Origin: Dyella marensis
Lineage (GTDB): Bacteria; Pseudomonadota; Gammaproteobacteria; Xanthomonadales; Rhodanobacteraceae
Direction of reading: 5' to 3'
Length of the DNA: 64,000 bases
Assembly: GCF_900112865.1 (NCBI RefSeq)
Contig: NZ_FONH01000001.1
Coordinates: 1-64,000, forward strand
Shown here in pieces: positions 1-8,496 of this stretch. Each line of letters opens with the position of its first letter. Position 1 is the first letter of the stretch. The position numbers and the translations under genes were made by a program. The notes under the pieces are model-generated. The model saw only the letters and a list, made by a program, of their open reading frames with translations. It did no database searches and was not told where the DNA came from.

Positions 1-96
1 GCCGGAATCCAGTGGCCGCGGTATTGGATGGTCGCGGATGGGCTTTCGCGGAAATCGAACCTGATCGTTACTGGATTCCGGCCTGCGCCGGAATGG
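1..96. repeat. inverted pair of palindromic repeat units (window edge)
   Basis: GCCGGAATCCAG at 1-12 is the exact reverse complement of CTGGATTCCGGC at 71-82. The right unit itself forms a hairpin: ATTCCGGC at 75-82, loop CTGC, GCCGGAAT at 87-94. This is the layout of REP/BIME-type intergenic repeats, two units in opposite orientation. The left unit is cut by the window edge. Confidence 0.5.
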
Positions 97-135
97 CGGG
101 TTTTGCGGGCGTACCGCCTGCCTCGGTTTTCTTTG

Positions 136-633
136 TCAGCGCGGCATCCGCTTCCATCCGGTCAGCGGGATATCGCCGTTCGGGCGCGGCGGCACCTTGT
201 AGCTCAGCTTGTCGCCGCTCAGCACATACGCGCGCACCTGGGTGCTGCCTTCCCAGTTCGGGAAGGTCGAGCCTTCGATATGGAAGGTCAGCGTGCCTTT
301 CGCCGCATCCATCTCCACGGTGCCGTAGTGCGAGCTCGTGCCCATCAGGGCGGCGCGGATTTCCTCCGGCGTAGCCGTGCCCTTATCGCCGCCGGCGAAC
401 TTCGGCCTGGCGCGGTCGAAGATGAAGAGCGAGTAGTGGCCTTGATGGTCGATCTGGAGCAGCCCCTTGGGCGCATCGCCGTAGTCGTGCGCGCGGGTGC
501 CATCGGCGTGTTGCACGTCGGCGAAATCGAGGGTCCAGCTGCCTTCGATGGCGGCGATGGATTCCTTGGCGTGGATAGCGCCGTGGGCCAGGAGGAGCAG
601 GCTGGCGAGGAGCACGTTCTTTGACGGTTTCAT
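136..633 (-). CDS. small secreted lipocalin-like protein
   Basis: A 165-residue protein with a clear Sec signal peptide (MKPSKNVLLASLLLLAHGAIHA, cut near residue 22). The mature part begins AIEGSWTLDFADV and carries a run of short alternating strands ending in GDIPLTGWKRMPR. This resembles the small beta-barrel lipocalin-like domain of exported proteobacterial proteins of unknown function, which often begin with an xGxW motif. No catalytic motif is visible, so ligand and role are unknown. It is transcribed alone, away from the TPR-like gene at 923, with a 289-base gap between the two starts. The family call rests on general shape only; the signal peptide and reading frame are firm. Confidence 0.7.
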   Translation of the reverse strand: MKPSKNVLLASLLLLAHGAIHAKESIAAIEGSWTLDFADVQHADGTRAHDYGDAPKGLLQIDHQGHYSLFIFDRARPKFAGGDKGTATPEEIRAALMGTSSHYGTVEMDAAKGTLTFHIEGSTFPNWEGSTQVRAYVLSGDKLSYKVPPRPNGDIPLTGWKRMPR

Positions 634-922
634 GCGGGCATGGTCCTTGGGGAGGGCGTGCGACCAAGGGTAGGGCGCTGCCGCCGCCCGCGAAACGCGC
701 CGGCGCCAATTTCAGCGATTGAAAAAGCGCATGATTAGTTTTTGCCGAGAGGAAATCTGCCGCATCGAATGCTCCGCGACGGCGCCAATAGCGTTACCCT
801 AGGACGGACAGGGGCGACGAACCGTACGAAACCGACGGCTGCACGCGAGTTGCTGCGCGGTAAACAAGTCGGCGGGCGATAGGGAATCGCCAGGCATTTC
901 ATCCATGGAAAGGAGCAGGGAT

Positions 923-2221
923 ATGCGGTTGCTATGCTTGAACGTGCTGGCGATGGCCTCGATCGGAATGGCCATCCAGCCGGCACTGGCGGAAGGACTC
1001 GATGTAAAGCCCGTCACGCCAGCCGTATCGGCCACGGCAAAGCAAGCTTCGCCGTCGTTCTCCGATGCGGAAGTGCATGACTTTCTCGAAAAGGCGCATC
1101 GCGCGGAAACCATCAGCGACCCATTGAAGCGCTGCATCGCCTATCCCGATCCGCCGGGGAGCCACTGGTCCGCGGAGGCGACGCGAGCCTACTGCGTCTA
1201 TCACATGCAGACGTTCGTGTCCTACGAGGACGCGAAGGCATGGGTCGAATCAGGTAAAGCGGCCAAACTCGACGCCTATCTGAGCGACGCCGCGAAGAAG
1301 CAACTGACCCGAAAAGAATCGGCAGGCTTGCTCGATCACATCTACTTTGGACATTTTTCCGACGCCTCGCCGGAAACGCGCGCCATGATCGACTCGTGGA
1401 TGCGCCAGCGCCCGAAGAGCGCGTTCGCCCTGGCCGCCAGCGGCCGCTCTTATCTGGCGGCGGCGTGGCAGGCCCGCGGCACCGATTACGCCAGCAAGAC
1501 GCCGCGCGAGAATTTCGAGCGCATGAATGCATGGCTCATGTTCGCCCGCAGGGACCTGGAACAAGCCATAGCGATCGATCCTCGGGTGTTTCCAGCCTAT
1601 ACGGCGATGATCAATATCGGCATGGCACAAGGCGATGACGAGTACGCCGGGCAGGCGGCCCGCAAGGGCCTGGCGTTGCAGCCGGCCAACTACTCCATCT
1701 ACGGCCAGCTCATGGGGCTGGCCCAGCCGAGGTGGGGCGGCTCGCTCGACGAGATGAGCCGCATTACCGCGGAGGCGCAGACACATGCAAAAGATAACGG
1801 GTTATTGATGTTGCTGCTGCCATTGCGGGCCGCGTACGAGGCTAAACTCACCGATTGCAATTGCGCCGATCCGAACGCCTACCGCACGATCCTGGATCAG
1901 ATGCCCGCCGGTGAGCTTCTCTCCGGAGCAGCCTATGCTGTCGATGCCGCCGACAGGAAGGACTTGGCGGTCGTGTACCAATCCGAAGTCATTCGCTTCT
2001 ACCCCTGGGCAGATCTTGAGAAGGCGAAGCGGGTCCGCCACCTCATCGCGTTCGGGGAAAGGGCATGGGCCAGGATGGATGCCGACAAGTTGTCGACCCA
2101 GCCCTCATCCGGCCGGGACATCCTCAAGATATTGAATAACGACTACATGACCCTTGGCGATTTCGCAGCGGTGAAGAGAACCTTCCTGCGAATGGACGAA
2201 TTGCGAGCCAAGGAGCAGTGA
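923..2221 (+). CDS. secreted TPR-like helical protein, DUF4034-like
   Basis: A 432-residue exported protein. I chose the ATG at 923 because AAGGAG lies just upstream and the protein then begins with a signal peptide (MRLLCLNVLAMASIGMAIQP, cleavage near ALA-E). The frame opens 18 bases earlier at 905, but that start would put charged residues before the signal. The centre holds helical pairs typical of tetratricopeptide-type folds (residues about 150-260: FALAASGRSYLAAAW, RRDLEQAIAIDPRVFPAYTAM, GLALQPANYSIYGQLM). The arrangement is like DUF4034 proteins common in Xanthomonadales. Several Cys pairs (CNC near 315) could form disulfides in the periplasm. No enzymatic motif is visible; a scaffold or binding role is only a guess. 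It converges on the glyoxalase-like gene 51 bases downstream. Confidence 0.7.
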   Translation: MRLLCLNVLAMASIGMAIQPALAEGLDVKPVTPAVSATAKQASPSFSDAEVHDFLEKAHRAETISDPLKRCIAYPDPPGSHWSAEATRAYCVYHMQTFVSYEDAKAWVESGKAAKLDAYLSDAAKKQLTRKESAGLLDHIYFGHFSDASPETRAMIDSWMRQRPKSAFALAASGRSYLAAAWQARGTDYASKTPRENFERMNAWLMFARRDLEQAIAIDPRVFPAYTAMINIGMAQGDDEYAGQAARKGLALQPANYSIYGQLMGLAQPRWGGSLDEMSRITAEAQTHAKDNGLLMLLLPLRAAYEAKLTDCNCADPNAYRTILDQMPAGELLSGAAYAVDAADRKDLAVVYQSEVIRFYPWADLEKAKRVRHLIAFGERAWARMDADKLSTQPSSGRDILKILNNDYMTLGDFAAVKRTFLRMDELRAKEQ

Positions 2222-2272
2222 AGGACCCGCACCCGCTTGGATGCTCCCATGCGGGCGCCAGGATCCGCGGAC

Positions 2273-3259
2273 TTACGAGCCCATGGCAGGACAGGGCGAA
2301 GCGCCTGCCTTCATCGCATGAAATTCGATCGACAATCCCAGATCGTCCACCGTAGGAGCGAGCACAGATTCGCCGGACAGCCCGCGATACGTCGCCAGCT
2401 TGCGCTCGTAACCACGCTCGACCCAGCGCTGCGCGCGTCCGAGATCGGTCACGCCGAAGCTCACGCCCAGGATGCGCGGGCCGGCCGCCATGGCCTGTGC
2501 GGCCAGGCCAGCGCCATCGGCTTGCAGTGCAAGCAGCGCTGTCGGTCCGACCGGAACACAGAAGCCTTTGGCGCCGAGTTCGGGCAGTTTCACCGGCACT
2601 GCGTGGCCGAAGCCCATCTTTTCCAGTTGCTGGCGATCGGCATCGGCATCGGCTGATACCAGCCAGATCGAGGTGAGTTCGCGCGCGCCGTTGGGATGCT
2701 CGCGCGTCACGCGGTGATCGCCGCTGTTGCCGGGATCGAACTGGTCGGGCGCGTAATCGGCCTTGTAGTCGATGAAAAAGGTATTGCTCGACAGCGGTGC
2801 CTTGTCGAAGGCGAACAGGCGCCAGCCGGGCTTGGCGCTGTCGGGGCCGGAGAAGAACGGCGTGACCGCGTAGTGCTTCGCCTGCAGCGAGCTGCGGATG
2901 GCGTCGAGCGCGGAGCTGCGGAAGCCGAACGCGCGCGAACCAGGGCCGCCCTTCAAGGCCTGCTGGTCTTCCTTCATGCCCGGATCGAATTTCGGATCGG
3001 GCCGGGTGATGCCGAGCACTTCGATAAAACTGCTGTCCGCCAAGCGCACGTAACGGTTGGCCACGCCGTCGGGATCGCGTCCGGGCCGCACCTGGAAGCC
3101 CAGTTTGACCGCCATCACCGATGTGACCTGGTCGATTCCGTGTCCCCACAGCAGGATGTGGTCGAGCCGCGTGGCGGTGGCCGGCGCGGGTGCTGCCGCC
3201 GCGGATGCTGCGAGACCCAGACCCAGCAGACAGGCCGAAACGAATGGAAGCGGGCGCAT
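2273..3259 (-). CDS. exported glyoxalase-like (VOC) domain protein
   Basis: A 328-residue protein. I took the start at 3259 because AGGA sits at normal distance from it, and the product then opens with a compact signal peptide (MRPLPFVSACLLGLGLAASAAAA). A second in-frame ATG lies 12 bases upstream at 3271. The mature protein begins TRLDHILLWGHGIDQVTSVMAVKLGFQVRPGR, the first beta-alpha-beta unit of the glyoxalase-like 3 domain, and a second similar half follows near residue 210 (PRILGVSFGVTDLGRAQRWVERGYERKL). Proteins of this type have two metal-binding VOC modules but seldom a proven substrate. The His and Glu residues fit metal binding, but I could not assign ligands individually. It stands alone. 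Confidence 0.75.
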   Translation of the reverse strand: MRPLPFVSACLLGLGLAASAAAAPAPATATRLDHILLWGHGIDQVTSVMAVKLGFQVRPGRDPDGVANRYVRLADSSFIEVLGITRPDPKFDPGMKEDQQALKGGPGSRAFGFRSSALDAIRSSLQAKHYAVTPFFSGPDSAKPGWRLFAFDKAPLSSNTFFIDYKADYAPDQFDPGNSGDHRVTREHPNGARELTSIWLVSADADADRQQLEKMGFGHAVPVKLPELGAKGFCVPVGPTALLALQADGAGLAAQAMAAGPRILGVSFGVTDLGRAQRWVERGYERKLATYRGLSGESVLAPTVDDLGLSIEFHAMKAGASPCPAMGS

Positions 3260-3392
3260 GCGTATCCTCATTGAAAGAGTGCATTGACCAGGCGGCGAGC
3301 CGGCCAGGGGACTTTGGTGCGGCCTTTTATGGGCGTTCCGGTCATTCCCTCGCAAGGACAATTTCCGGACAAAAACGGCCAGTCGGTCGCGC

Positions 3393-4328
3393 TCAGGCGC
3401 CCGCGCTGCGGCGCAGCGACTGCGGCGACATGCCGAAGCTGCGCACGAAGGCGCGGCGCATGCGGCTGGAATCGCCGAAGCCGGTCGAGGCGGCGATATG
3501 GTCGAGGTTGAGATGGCTGGTCTCGACGGCGACGCGCGCCGCCTCCAGCCGCAGGCCCTCGACCACTTTGGCCGGCGTCGCGCCGATCTCCGCCACGAAG
3601 GCGCGGGCGAAGTTGCGCGGGCTCATCGCGGCACGCTCGGCCAGGCGCTCGATGGTCATCGGTTCGGCCAGGCGCGTGCGCATCCAGCCGATCAGCTCGC
3701 CGAAGCGGCCGGTCTTGCCGCCTTGCTCGACCAGCACCGAATACTGCGACTGCCCCACGTGTCGCCGCTGGTGCACCACCAGCTGCTGCGCGACGCGGCG
3801 CGCGATGCCGGGGCCGAGGTCCTCCTCGACCAGGGCCAGCGCCAGGTCGATGCCGGCGGAGATGCCGGCCGAGGTCCACACATCGCCATCCCTGACGAAC
3901 ATCCGGTCGGCGTCCAGCCGCACGTCCGGATAGAGCCGCCGGAAACGCTCGGCGGCAGCCCAGTGCGTGGTTGCGCGCCGGCCATCCAGCAGCCCGGCCT
4001 GGGCCAGGAAGAACGCGCCGGAACACACGCCCGCCGCACGCCGCCAGGCATCGCCGCCGAGCAGTGCCGCGATGTCGGACTGACCGGCCTCGACCTGCGC
4101 CAGATTGCCGCCCGACACGATCACCGTATCGAACCGCCCCGGCCCGATCGGCGCGGCGGCCAGGGACACGCCCGACGAACTGCGCACCACGCCGCCGCCC
4201 GGGGCCAGCACGCTGAGCGCATAGCTGTCCGGCCGGAAACGCTCGGCCATCTCGAACACCGCGACCGGACCGGCGGCGTCGAGCAATTGGAATCCCGGGA
4301 AGACGACGATGGCGATTTCGCGTCGCAT
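3393..4328 (-). CDS. GlxA-family transcriptional regulator (DJ-1/PfpI plus AraC)
   Basis: A 311-residue, two-domain regulator. Residues 1-165 are a DJ-1/PfpI-like domain (REIAIVVFPGFQLLDAAGP at the start; the nucleophile-elbow region GVCSGAFFLAQAGLL has Cys102). The C-terminal 100 residues are an AraC-type double helix-turn-helix (MTIERLAERAAMSPRNFARAF, then DHIAASTGFGDSSRMRRAFVRSFGMSP). The frame also opens at a TTG at 4355, but the ATG at 4328 puts the first strand of the DJ-1 fold directly at the N terminus, as is usual. Regulators of this type sense amines or choline/carnitine derivatives in other species; the ligand here is unknown. No obvious target operon adjoins it. Confidence 0.88.
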   Translation of the reverse strand: MRREIAIVVFPGFQLLDAAGPVAVFEMAERFRPDSYALSVLAPGGGVVRSSSGVSLAAAPIGPGRFDTVIVSGGNLAQVEAGQSDIAALLGGDAWRRAAGVCSGAFFLAQAGLLDGRRATTHWAAAERFRRLYPDVRLDADRMFVRDGDVWTSAGISAGIDLALALVEEDLGPGIARRVAQQLVVHQRRHVGQSQYSVLVEQGGKTGRFGELIGWMRTRLAEPMTIERLAERAAMSPRNFARAFVAEIGATPAKVVEGLRLEAARVAVETSHLNLDHIAASTGFGDSSRMRRAFVRSFGMSPQSLRRSAGA

Positions 4329-4417
4329 GGCGGCAGTCGCTTGGGCTGGCTTCAAGGCCGGGAAAGTGGCGCAAGGGTGCGGCAGGCGTCAAGCCGGAGG
4401 CCCGCCGCCCCGGTCCG

Positions 4418-4879
4418 TCATTTCGCGCGCTTGATCGCGACGCCGGTGATCTCGAAATGCGCCCCGGCCAGCAGCTTGCTGCTGCCCGTGAAGGTGCGCG
4501 CCGGGAAGCCGTTCTTGAAATAGGTGCGGTAGACCGAGTTGAAGGCCGGGAACAGGGTGATGTCCGTGCACAGCACGTCGATCTTGACCAGGTCGTCCAT
4601 CGTCATGCCGGCGGCTTCGACAGTCCGCTTGAGATCGTCCATGGCGAGGCGGACTTCCGCTTCGGCCGACTTGGGCACCTGGTCGGTCTTCGCATCCACG
4701 CCGATGTACCCGGACAGATACAGGGTATCGCCGACCAGCACGGCATCGCTGAAGGGCAGGCCGGTCATGTCCGCCGGCGTGCGGCCGAGCACGATGTGCT
4801 TGCGGCCATCCTGCGCGAACGCGGGCAGGGCGGCCATCAGCAGGACGATCGAAGCGACCACGTGGGTACGGAGTTTCAT
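4418..4879 (-). CDS. exported RidA/YjgF-family protein
   Basis: A 153-residue protein. The start at 4879 has GAGGA eight bases upstream, and the product begins with a signal peptide (MKLRTHVVASIVLLMAALPAFA-QD). Longer readings of the same frame run into the upstream palindromic repeat and are unlikely. The mature part is a full Rid domain: LPFSDAVLVGDTLYLSGYIG, then VRLAMDDLKRTVEAAGMTMDDLVKIDVL, ending FPARTFTGSSKLLAGAHFEITGVAIKRA. Classic RidA hydrolyses reactive enamines/imines in the cytosol and uses an Arg near FPARxxV. Here FPARTFTG keeps that Arg. Exported Rid proteins have no established role. A second, cytoplasmic Rid protein lies at 37560. Confidence 0.88.
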   Translation of the reverse strand: MKLRTHVVASIVLLMAALPAFAQDGRKHIVLGRTPADMTGLPFSDAVLVGDTLYLSGYIGVDAKTDQVPKSAEAEVRLAMDDLKRTVEAAGMTMDDLVKIDVLCTDITLFPAFNSVYRTYFKNGFPARTFTGSSKLLAGAHFEITGVAIKRAK

Positions 4880-4920
4880 CGCTGCATTCCTCGGGGAAAA
4901 CCGGCGTAGGGGAAAACCGG

Positions 4921-5007
4921 CGTAGGTTGGGGTGAGCGCAGCGAACCCCAACGTGGCGTTCGCGATGCGAGGTCTGTTGGGGGTCGCGGCGCTCACCCCA
5001 ACCTACG
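4921..5007. repeat. BIME-like pair of GTAG-headed palindromic repeats, copy 1
   Basis: A perfect 17-base inverted repeat, CGTAGGTTGGGGTGAGC at 4921-4937 and its complement at 4991-5007, bounds the element. Each half also folds by itself: GTTGGGGT, 11-base loop, ACCCCAAC. Two inverted units each headed by GTAG fit REP elements of the SMAG type known from Stenotrophomonas, which RAYT transposases mobilise in other genomes. It lies between the exported RidA gene and mrfA. Confidence 0.85.
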
Positions 5008-5081
5008 GCAATCCGGGGCGGGTCTCAATCCGTGAGACAGCGGGGCATTCGAATGCCAGCGCTTTCCCTGGAGGACATCCC

Positions 5082-7490
5082 ATGCGCGCCCCACTGCCGG
5101 CCATCATCGCGGACGAGGACGACGGACGGCTGCTGCAGCTCAGCGGCGCGGAACTGGCCGGCCGGCTGGTCCAGCGCTATGGCGAGCGCGTCACCGGGCA
5201 CTTCGTCATGGAGGGCAGGGACGGGCGTTACGTACCGCTGCCGGACGATCTGCCCGCACCGGTAGCCGCCGCGCTGCGAACCCGTGGCGTCGCGCGGCTC
5301 TACGAGCACCAGGGCCAGGCCTGGGCGGCGACGGCGCGCGGAGAACACATCGTGGTGGCCACGCCGACCGCGTCCGGCAAGTCGCTGTGTTTCACCCTGC
5401 CGGTGCTGACCTCGGTGATGACCGCCGGCAAGAAGGCGCTGTATCTGTTTCCGACCAAGGCGCTGGCGCAGGACCAGGTGGCCGAGCTGCTCGAGCTCAA
5501 CGCCGCCGGCGAGCTCGGCGTGCGCGCCTTCACCTTCGACGGCGACACACCGGGCGATGCCCGCCAGGCGATCCGCCTGCACGGCGACGTGGTGGTCAGC
5601 AATCCGGACATGCTGCACCAGGCGATCCTGCCGCATCACACCAAGTGGGCGCAGTTCTTCGAGAACCTGCGCTATGTGGTGATCGACGAGGTGCATACCT
5701 ATCGCGGCGTGTTCGGCTCCCACGTGGCCAATGTGCTGCGGCGCCTGCGCCGGGTCTGCGCGTTCTACGGGGTGACGCCGCAATTCATCCTGTGCTCGGC
5801 GACGATCGGCAATCCGGCGGAGCATGCCCGCGCGCTGATCGAGCAGCCGGTGACGCCGATCCTGGAAAGCGGTGCGCCGACAGGCCCCAAGCACGTGTTG
5901 CTGTGGAATCCGCCGGTGGTCAATGCGGATCTCGGCCTGCGTGCCTCGGCGCGCAGCCAGACCAACCGCATCGCGCGCACCGCCATCCGCGCCGGCCTGA
6001 AGACCCTGGTGTTCGCGCAGAGCCGGCTGATGGTCGAAGTGCTGACCAAATACCTCAAGGACGTATTCGACCACGACCCGCGCAAGCGGCCGCGCATCCG
6101 CGCCTATCGCGGCGGCTACCTGCCGACCGAACGCCGCCAGGCCGAGCGCGACATGCGCGCGGGGCAAGTCGACGGCATCGTCAGCACCTCGGCGCTGGAA
6201 CTGGGGGTCGATATCGGCGCGCTGGACGTGACCATCCTCAACGGCTATCCGGGCTCGGTGGCGGCCACCTGGCAGCGCTTCGGCCGCGCCGGCCGCCGCC
6301 AGCAGCCGTCGCTGGGCATCCTGGTCGCCTCCAGCGAGCCGCTGGACCAGTACCTGGTGCGCCATCCGGAATACTTCCAGGACGCTTCGCCGGAGCATGC
6401 GCGGATCGCGCAGGACCAGCCGCTGATCCTGCTCGACCATATCCGCTGCGCGGCGTTCGAACTGCCGTTCCGTGCCGGCGACGCCTTCGGCGGGCAGCTG
6501 GTCGAGCCCTGGCTGGAAGTGCTCGCCGAAGAAGGCGTGCTGCATCGCGAAGGCGAGCGCTTCGAATGGATCGCCGACAGCTACCCGGCCAATGCGGTGT
6601 CGCTGCGCTCGGTGGCGGAAGGCAACTTCGTGGTGGTGGACCGCACCGGCGGGCGCCAGGCCATCATCGCCGAGGTCGACTACAGCGCGGCGCCGCTCAC
6701 GCTCTACGAAGGCGCGATCCACATGGTGCAGTCGGTGCCTTACCAGGTCGAGCGCCTGGACTGGACCGGGCGCAAGGCCTACGTGACCCGCACCGAGGCC
6801 GACTACTACACGGATGCGATCGACTACACCAAGCTGAAAGTGCTGGACGGGTTCGACGTGTCGGTGTCGGGGCGCGGCGAGTGCCATCACGGCGAAGTGC
6901 ACGTCGTGCGCCGCGTCGCCGGCTACAAGAAGATCCGCTACTACACGCACGAGAACATCGGCTACGGCAATGTCAACCTGCCGGACAGCGAGTTGCATAC
7001 GACGGCGGTGTGGTGGGCATTGGCGCAACGCACGCTGGACGAGGCATTCGAACGACGCCAGGATGCGCTGGATGGCTTCCTGGCCGCGGCGACCGCGCTG
7101 CATACCGTGGCCACGGTGGCGGTGATGGCCGAAGGGCGCGATCTGCAGAAGGCCGTGGGCAGCGGCGACGGTGCCTGGTTCGCGACGCCGGACAGTTCGG
7201 GGCATGCGCGGGTGCGCACCGGTTGGGGCGATGAAGGCGTGGACCCGCACGCGCCATTCATCCCGACGCTTTATCTCTACGACGCTTTTCCCGGCGGCGT
7301 CGGCCTGAGCGCGCCGCTGTTCGACCGTCGCGCCGAACTGGTCGATCGCGCACGCCAACTGATCGGACAATGTGACTGCCGGCTGGGTTGTCCTGCCTGC
7401 GTGGGCCCGGTGCTGGCCTCCGACGAAACGGCGGCGCGCTCGATGAAGGAGCTCGGCACCGCGGTGCTCGATCTGCTGGCCGATCTATGA
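5082..7490 (+). CDS. mrfA: MrfA-like superfamily 2 DNA helicase, crosslink repair
   Basis: An 802-residue DEAD/DEAH-type helicase. The ATG at 5082 has GGAGG seven bases upstream. The frame is open 50 codons further, but that stretch is the palindromic repeat and is unlikely to be translated. Motifs in order: Walker A ATPTASGKS (about residues 94-102), DEVH (about 202), SAT, then the second RecA domain with STSALELGVDIG and QRFGRAGR. The C-terminal part holds a four-Cys cluster CDCRLGCPAC (C764, C766, C770, C773), a hallmark of the MrfA/YprA and Hrq1-related group. In Bacillus subtilis MrfA is a 3'-5' helicase that, with the nuclease MrfB, repairs mitomycin crosslinks independently of UvrABC. 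Here the stop overlaps the start of the MrfB-like gene by four bases (ATGA), so the two are translationally coupled. Confidence 0.9.
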   Translation: MRAPLPAIIADEDDGRLLQLSGAELAGRLVQRYGERVTGHFVMEGRDGRYVPLPDDLPAPVAAALRTRGVARLYEHQGQAWAATARGEHIVVATPTASGKSLCFTLPVLTSVMTAGKKALYLFPTKALAQDQVAELLELNAAGELGVRAFTFDGDTPGDARQAIRLHGDVVVSNPDMLHQAILPHHTKWAQFFENLRYVVIDEVHTYRGVFGSHVANVLRRLRRVCAFYGVTPQFILCSATIGNPAEHARALIEQPVTPILESGAPTGPKHVLLWNPPVVNADLGLRASARSQTNRIARTAIRAGLKTLVFAQSRLMVEVLTKYLKDVFDHDPRKRPRIRAYRGGYLPTERRQAERDMRAGQVDGIVSTSALELGVDIGALDVTILNGYPGSVAATWQRFGRAGRRQQPSLGILVASSEPLDQYLVRHPEYFQDASPEHARIAQDQPLILLDHIRCAAFELPFRAGDAFGGQLVEPWLEVLAEEGVLHREGERFEWIADSYPANAVSLRSVAEGNFVVVDRTGGRQAIIAEVDYSAAPLTLYEGAIHMVQSVPYQVERLDWTGRKAYVTRTEADYYTDAIDYTKLKVLDGFDVSVSGRGECHHGEVHVVRRVAGYKKIRYYTHENIGYGNVNLPDSELHTTAVWWALAQRTLDEAFERRQDALDGFLAAATALHTVATVAVMAEGRDLQKAVGSGDGAWFATPDSSGHARVRTGWGDEGVDPHAPFIPTLYLYDAFPGGVGLSAPLFDRRAELVDRARQLIGQCDCRLGCPACVGPVLASDETAARSMKELGTAVLDLLADL

Positions 7491-8311
7491 CGGACCTTGC
7501 CGCCCGCCTGCGCCGGCTGCGCGGCCAGGCAGGTATCGCCGTTGGCGCTGCCGCGACCATGGCACCCGCGCCGCGCGTGCCTGTCGATCTCGCGCGCCTG
7601 CTCGCGGTGCGCCGGCCTGGATCGATGCGTCAGCGCAGCGGCACGCTCGCGCCGACGGGCCTCGGCCGCGAACTGGCGCCGGGTTTGTGGCTTGCGGAGG
7701 AAACGACGGATTGGCCACCGCTGCCATCCTGTTTCGACGCATCGTTCGCCAAGCTGTCCGAGCCGATCGATCCCGAGGATTTGCTGTTCCTCGATACGGA
7801 GACGACCGGGCTCGCCGGCGGTACCGGCACGCGCGCTTTCATGATCGGCGTGGCGCGCTGGAAGGGGCGGCAGTTCGTGCTGAGCCAGTTGACCATCACC
7901 ACGCTGGCCGGCGAGGCGGCGATGCTCGAGCAACTGCGCGCATGGGTCGGGCCGGCGACTGTGCTGGGCACTTACAACGGCAAGAGCTATGACGCGCCGC
8001 TGCTGGCCACGCGCTTCCGTCTTGCGCAGCAGGCCAGCCCGCTGCAAGGCCTCAGGCATATCGACCTGCTGCATCCGGTGCGCCGGCGCTGGCGTGCGCA
8101 GTGGCCCAACTGCAAGCTCGCCACCGCCGAGCGGCAACTGCTTGGCGTGGTGCGCGAGGACGATCTTCCGGGTGCGCAGGCGCCGGCAGCGTGGCTGCGC
8201 TTCCTTCGCGCGGGCGATCCGGTGGATCTCTATCGGGTGCTGAAGCACAACGCGCAGGATCTGCGCAGTCTGGCCGGCGTGCTCAACCACATCATTGCGC
8301 TGCCACCGTAG
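7487..8311 (+). CDS. mrfB: MrfB-like RNase H-fold exonuclease
   Basis: A 274-residue protein with an RNase H-like (DnaQ/YprB) exonuclease domain from about residue 95. Visible DEDDh motifs are FLDTETTGL (D103, E105), NGKSYDAPLL (D169) and H-NAQ-D (H254, D258). The N-terminal 90 residues are basic and low in complexity, perhaps a linker or protein-contact tail. It begins at an ATGA overlap with mrfA and is the second gene of the operon, the same order as B. subtilis yprA-yprB. Its predicted task is to degrade DNA next to an interstrand crosslink unwound by MrfA. The final TAG stop (8309-8311) is part of the palindromic repeat that starts at 8307. Confidence 0.88.
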   Translation: MTDLAARLRRLRGQAGIAVGAAATMAPAPRVPVDLARLLAVRRPGSMRQRSGTLAPTGLGRELAPGLWLAEETTDWPPLPSCFDASFAKLSEPIDPEDLLFLDTETTGLAGGTGTRAFMIGVARWKGRQFVLSQLTITTLAGEAAMLEQLRAWVGPATVLGTYNGKSYDAPLLATRFRLAQQASPLQGLRHIDLLHPVRRRWRAQWPNCKLATAERQLLGVVREDDLPGAQAPAAWLRFLRAGDPVDLYRVLKHNAQDLRSLAGVLNHIIALPP

Positions 8312-8394
8312 GTTGGGGTGAGCGCAGCGAACCCCAACGTGGTGGTCACGTGTGAGGCTTGTTGGGGTTCGCCTGTGGCTCACCCCAACCTACG
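8307..8394. repeat. BIME-like pair of GTAG-headed palindromic repeats, copy 2
   Basis: Same architecture as copy 1: a perfect 17-base inverted repeat CGTAGGTTGGGGTGAGC (8307-8323) and its complement (8378-8394), with an inner hairpin in each half. Outer arms and left half match copy 1 exactly; the middle differs. It begins inside the last codons of mrfB and supplies that gene's stop codon. On transcription it could act as a 3' end stabiliser. Confidence 0.85.
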
Positions 8395-8496
8395 GCAGTG
8401 CTTGTGTGATGATTTGGATCGTGACAAATTGCGCGGGGCAAGAGGGCCCCGGCCCCCGCATAGCGATCCCGAAGCCGTCACCGAAGAGGGGCAGCA

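Noticed and set aside
1621-1640. Second sigma-54 promoter (TGGCAC inside the TPR-like gene)
   Set aside because: TGGCAC is not followed by TTGC at the required distance and lies within a coding region.
4932-5081. 50-codon upstream extension of mrfA
   Set aside because: It translates the palindromic repeat itself; the ATG at 5082 has a clear GGAGG and matches the usual N terminus.
5025-7370. Minus-strand open frame of 781 codons over mrfA
   Set aside because: Composition (Arg, His, Gln, Ala) is that of an antisense shadow of a GC-rich helicase gene; no domain seen.
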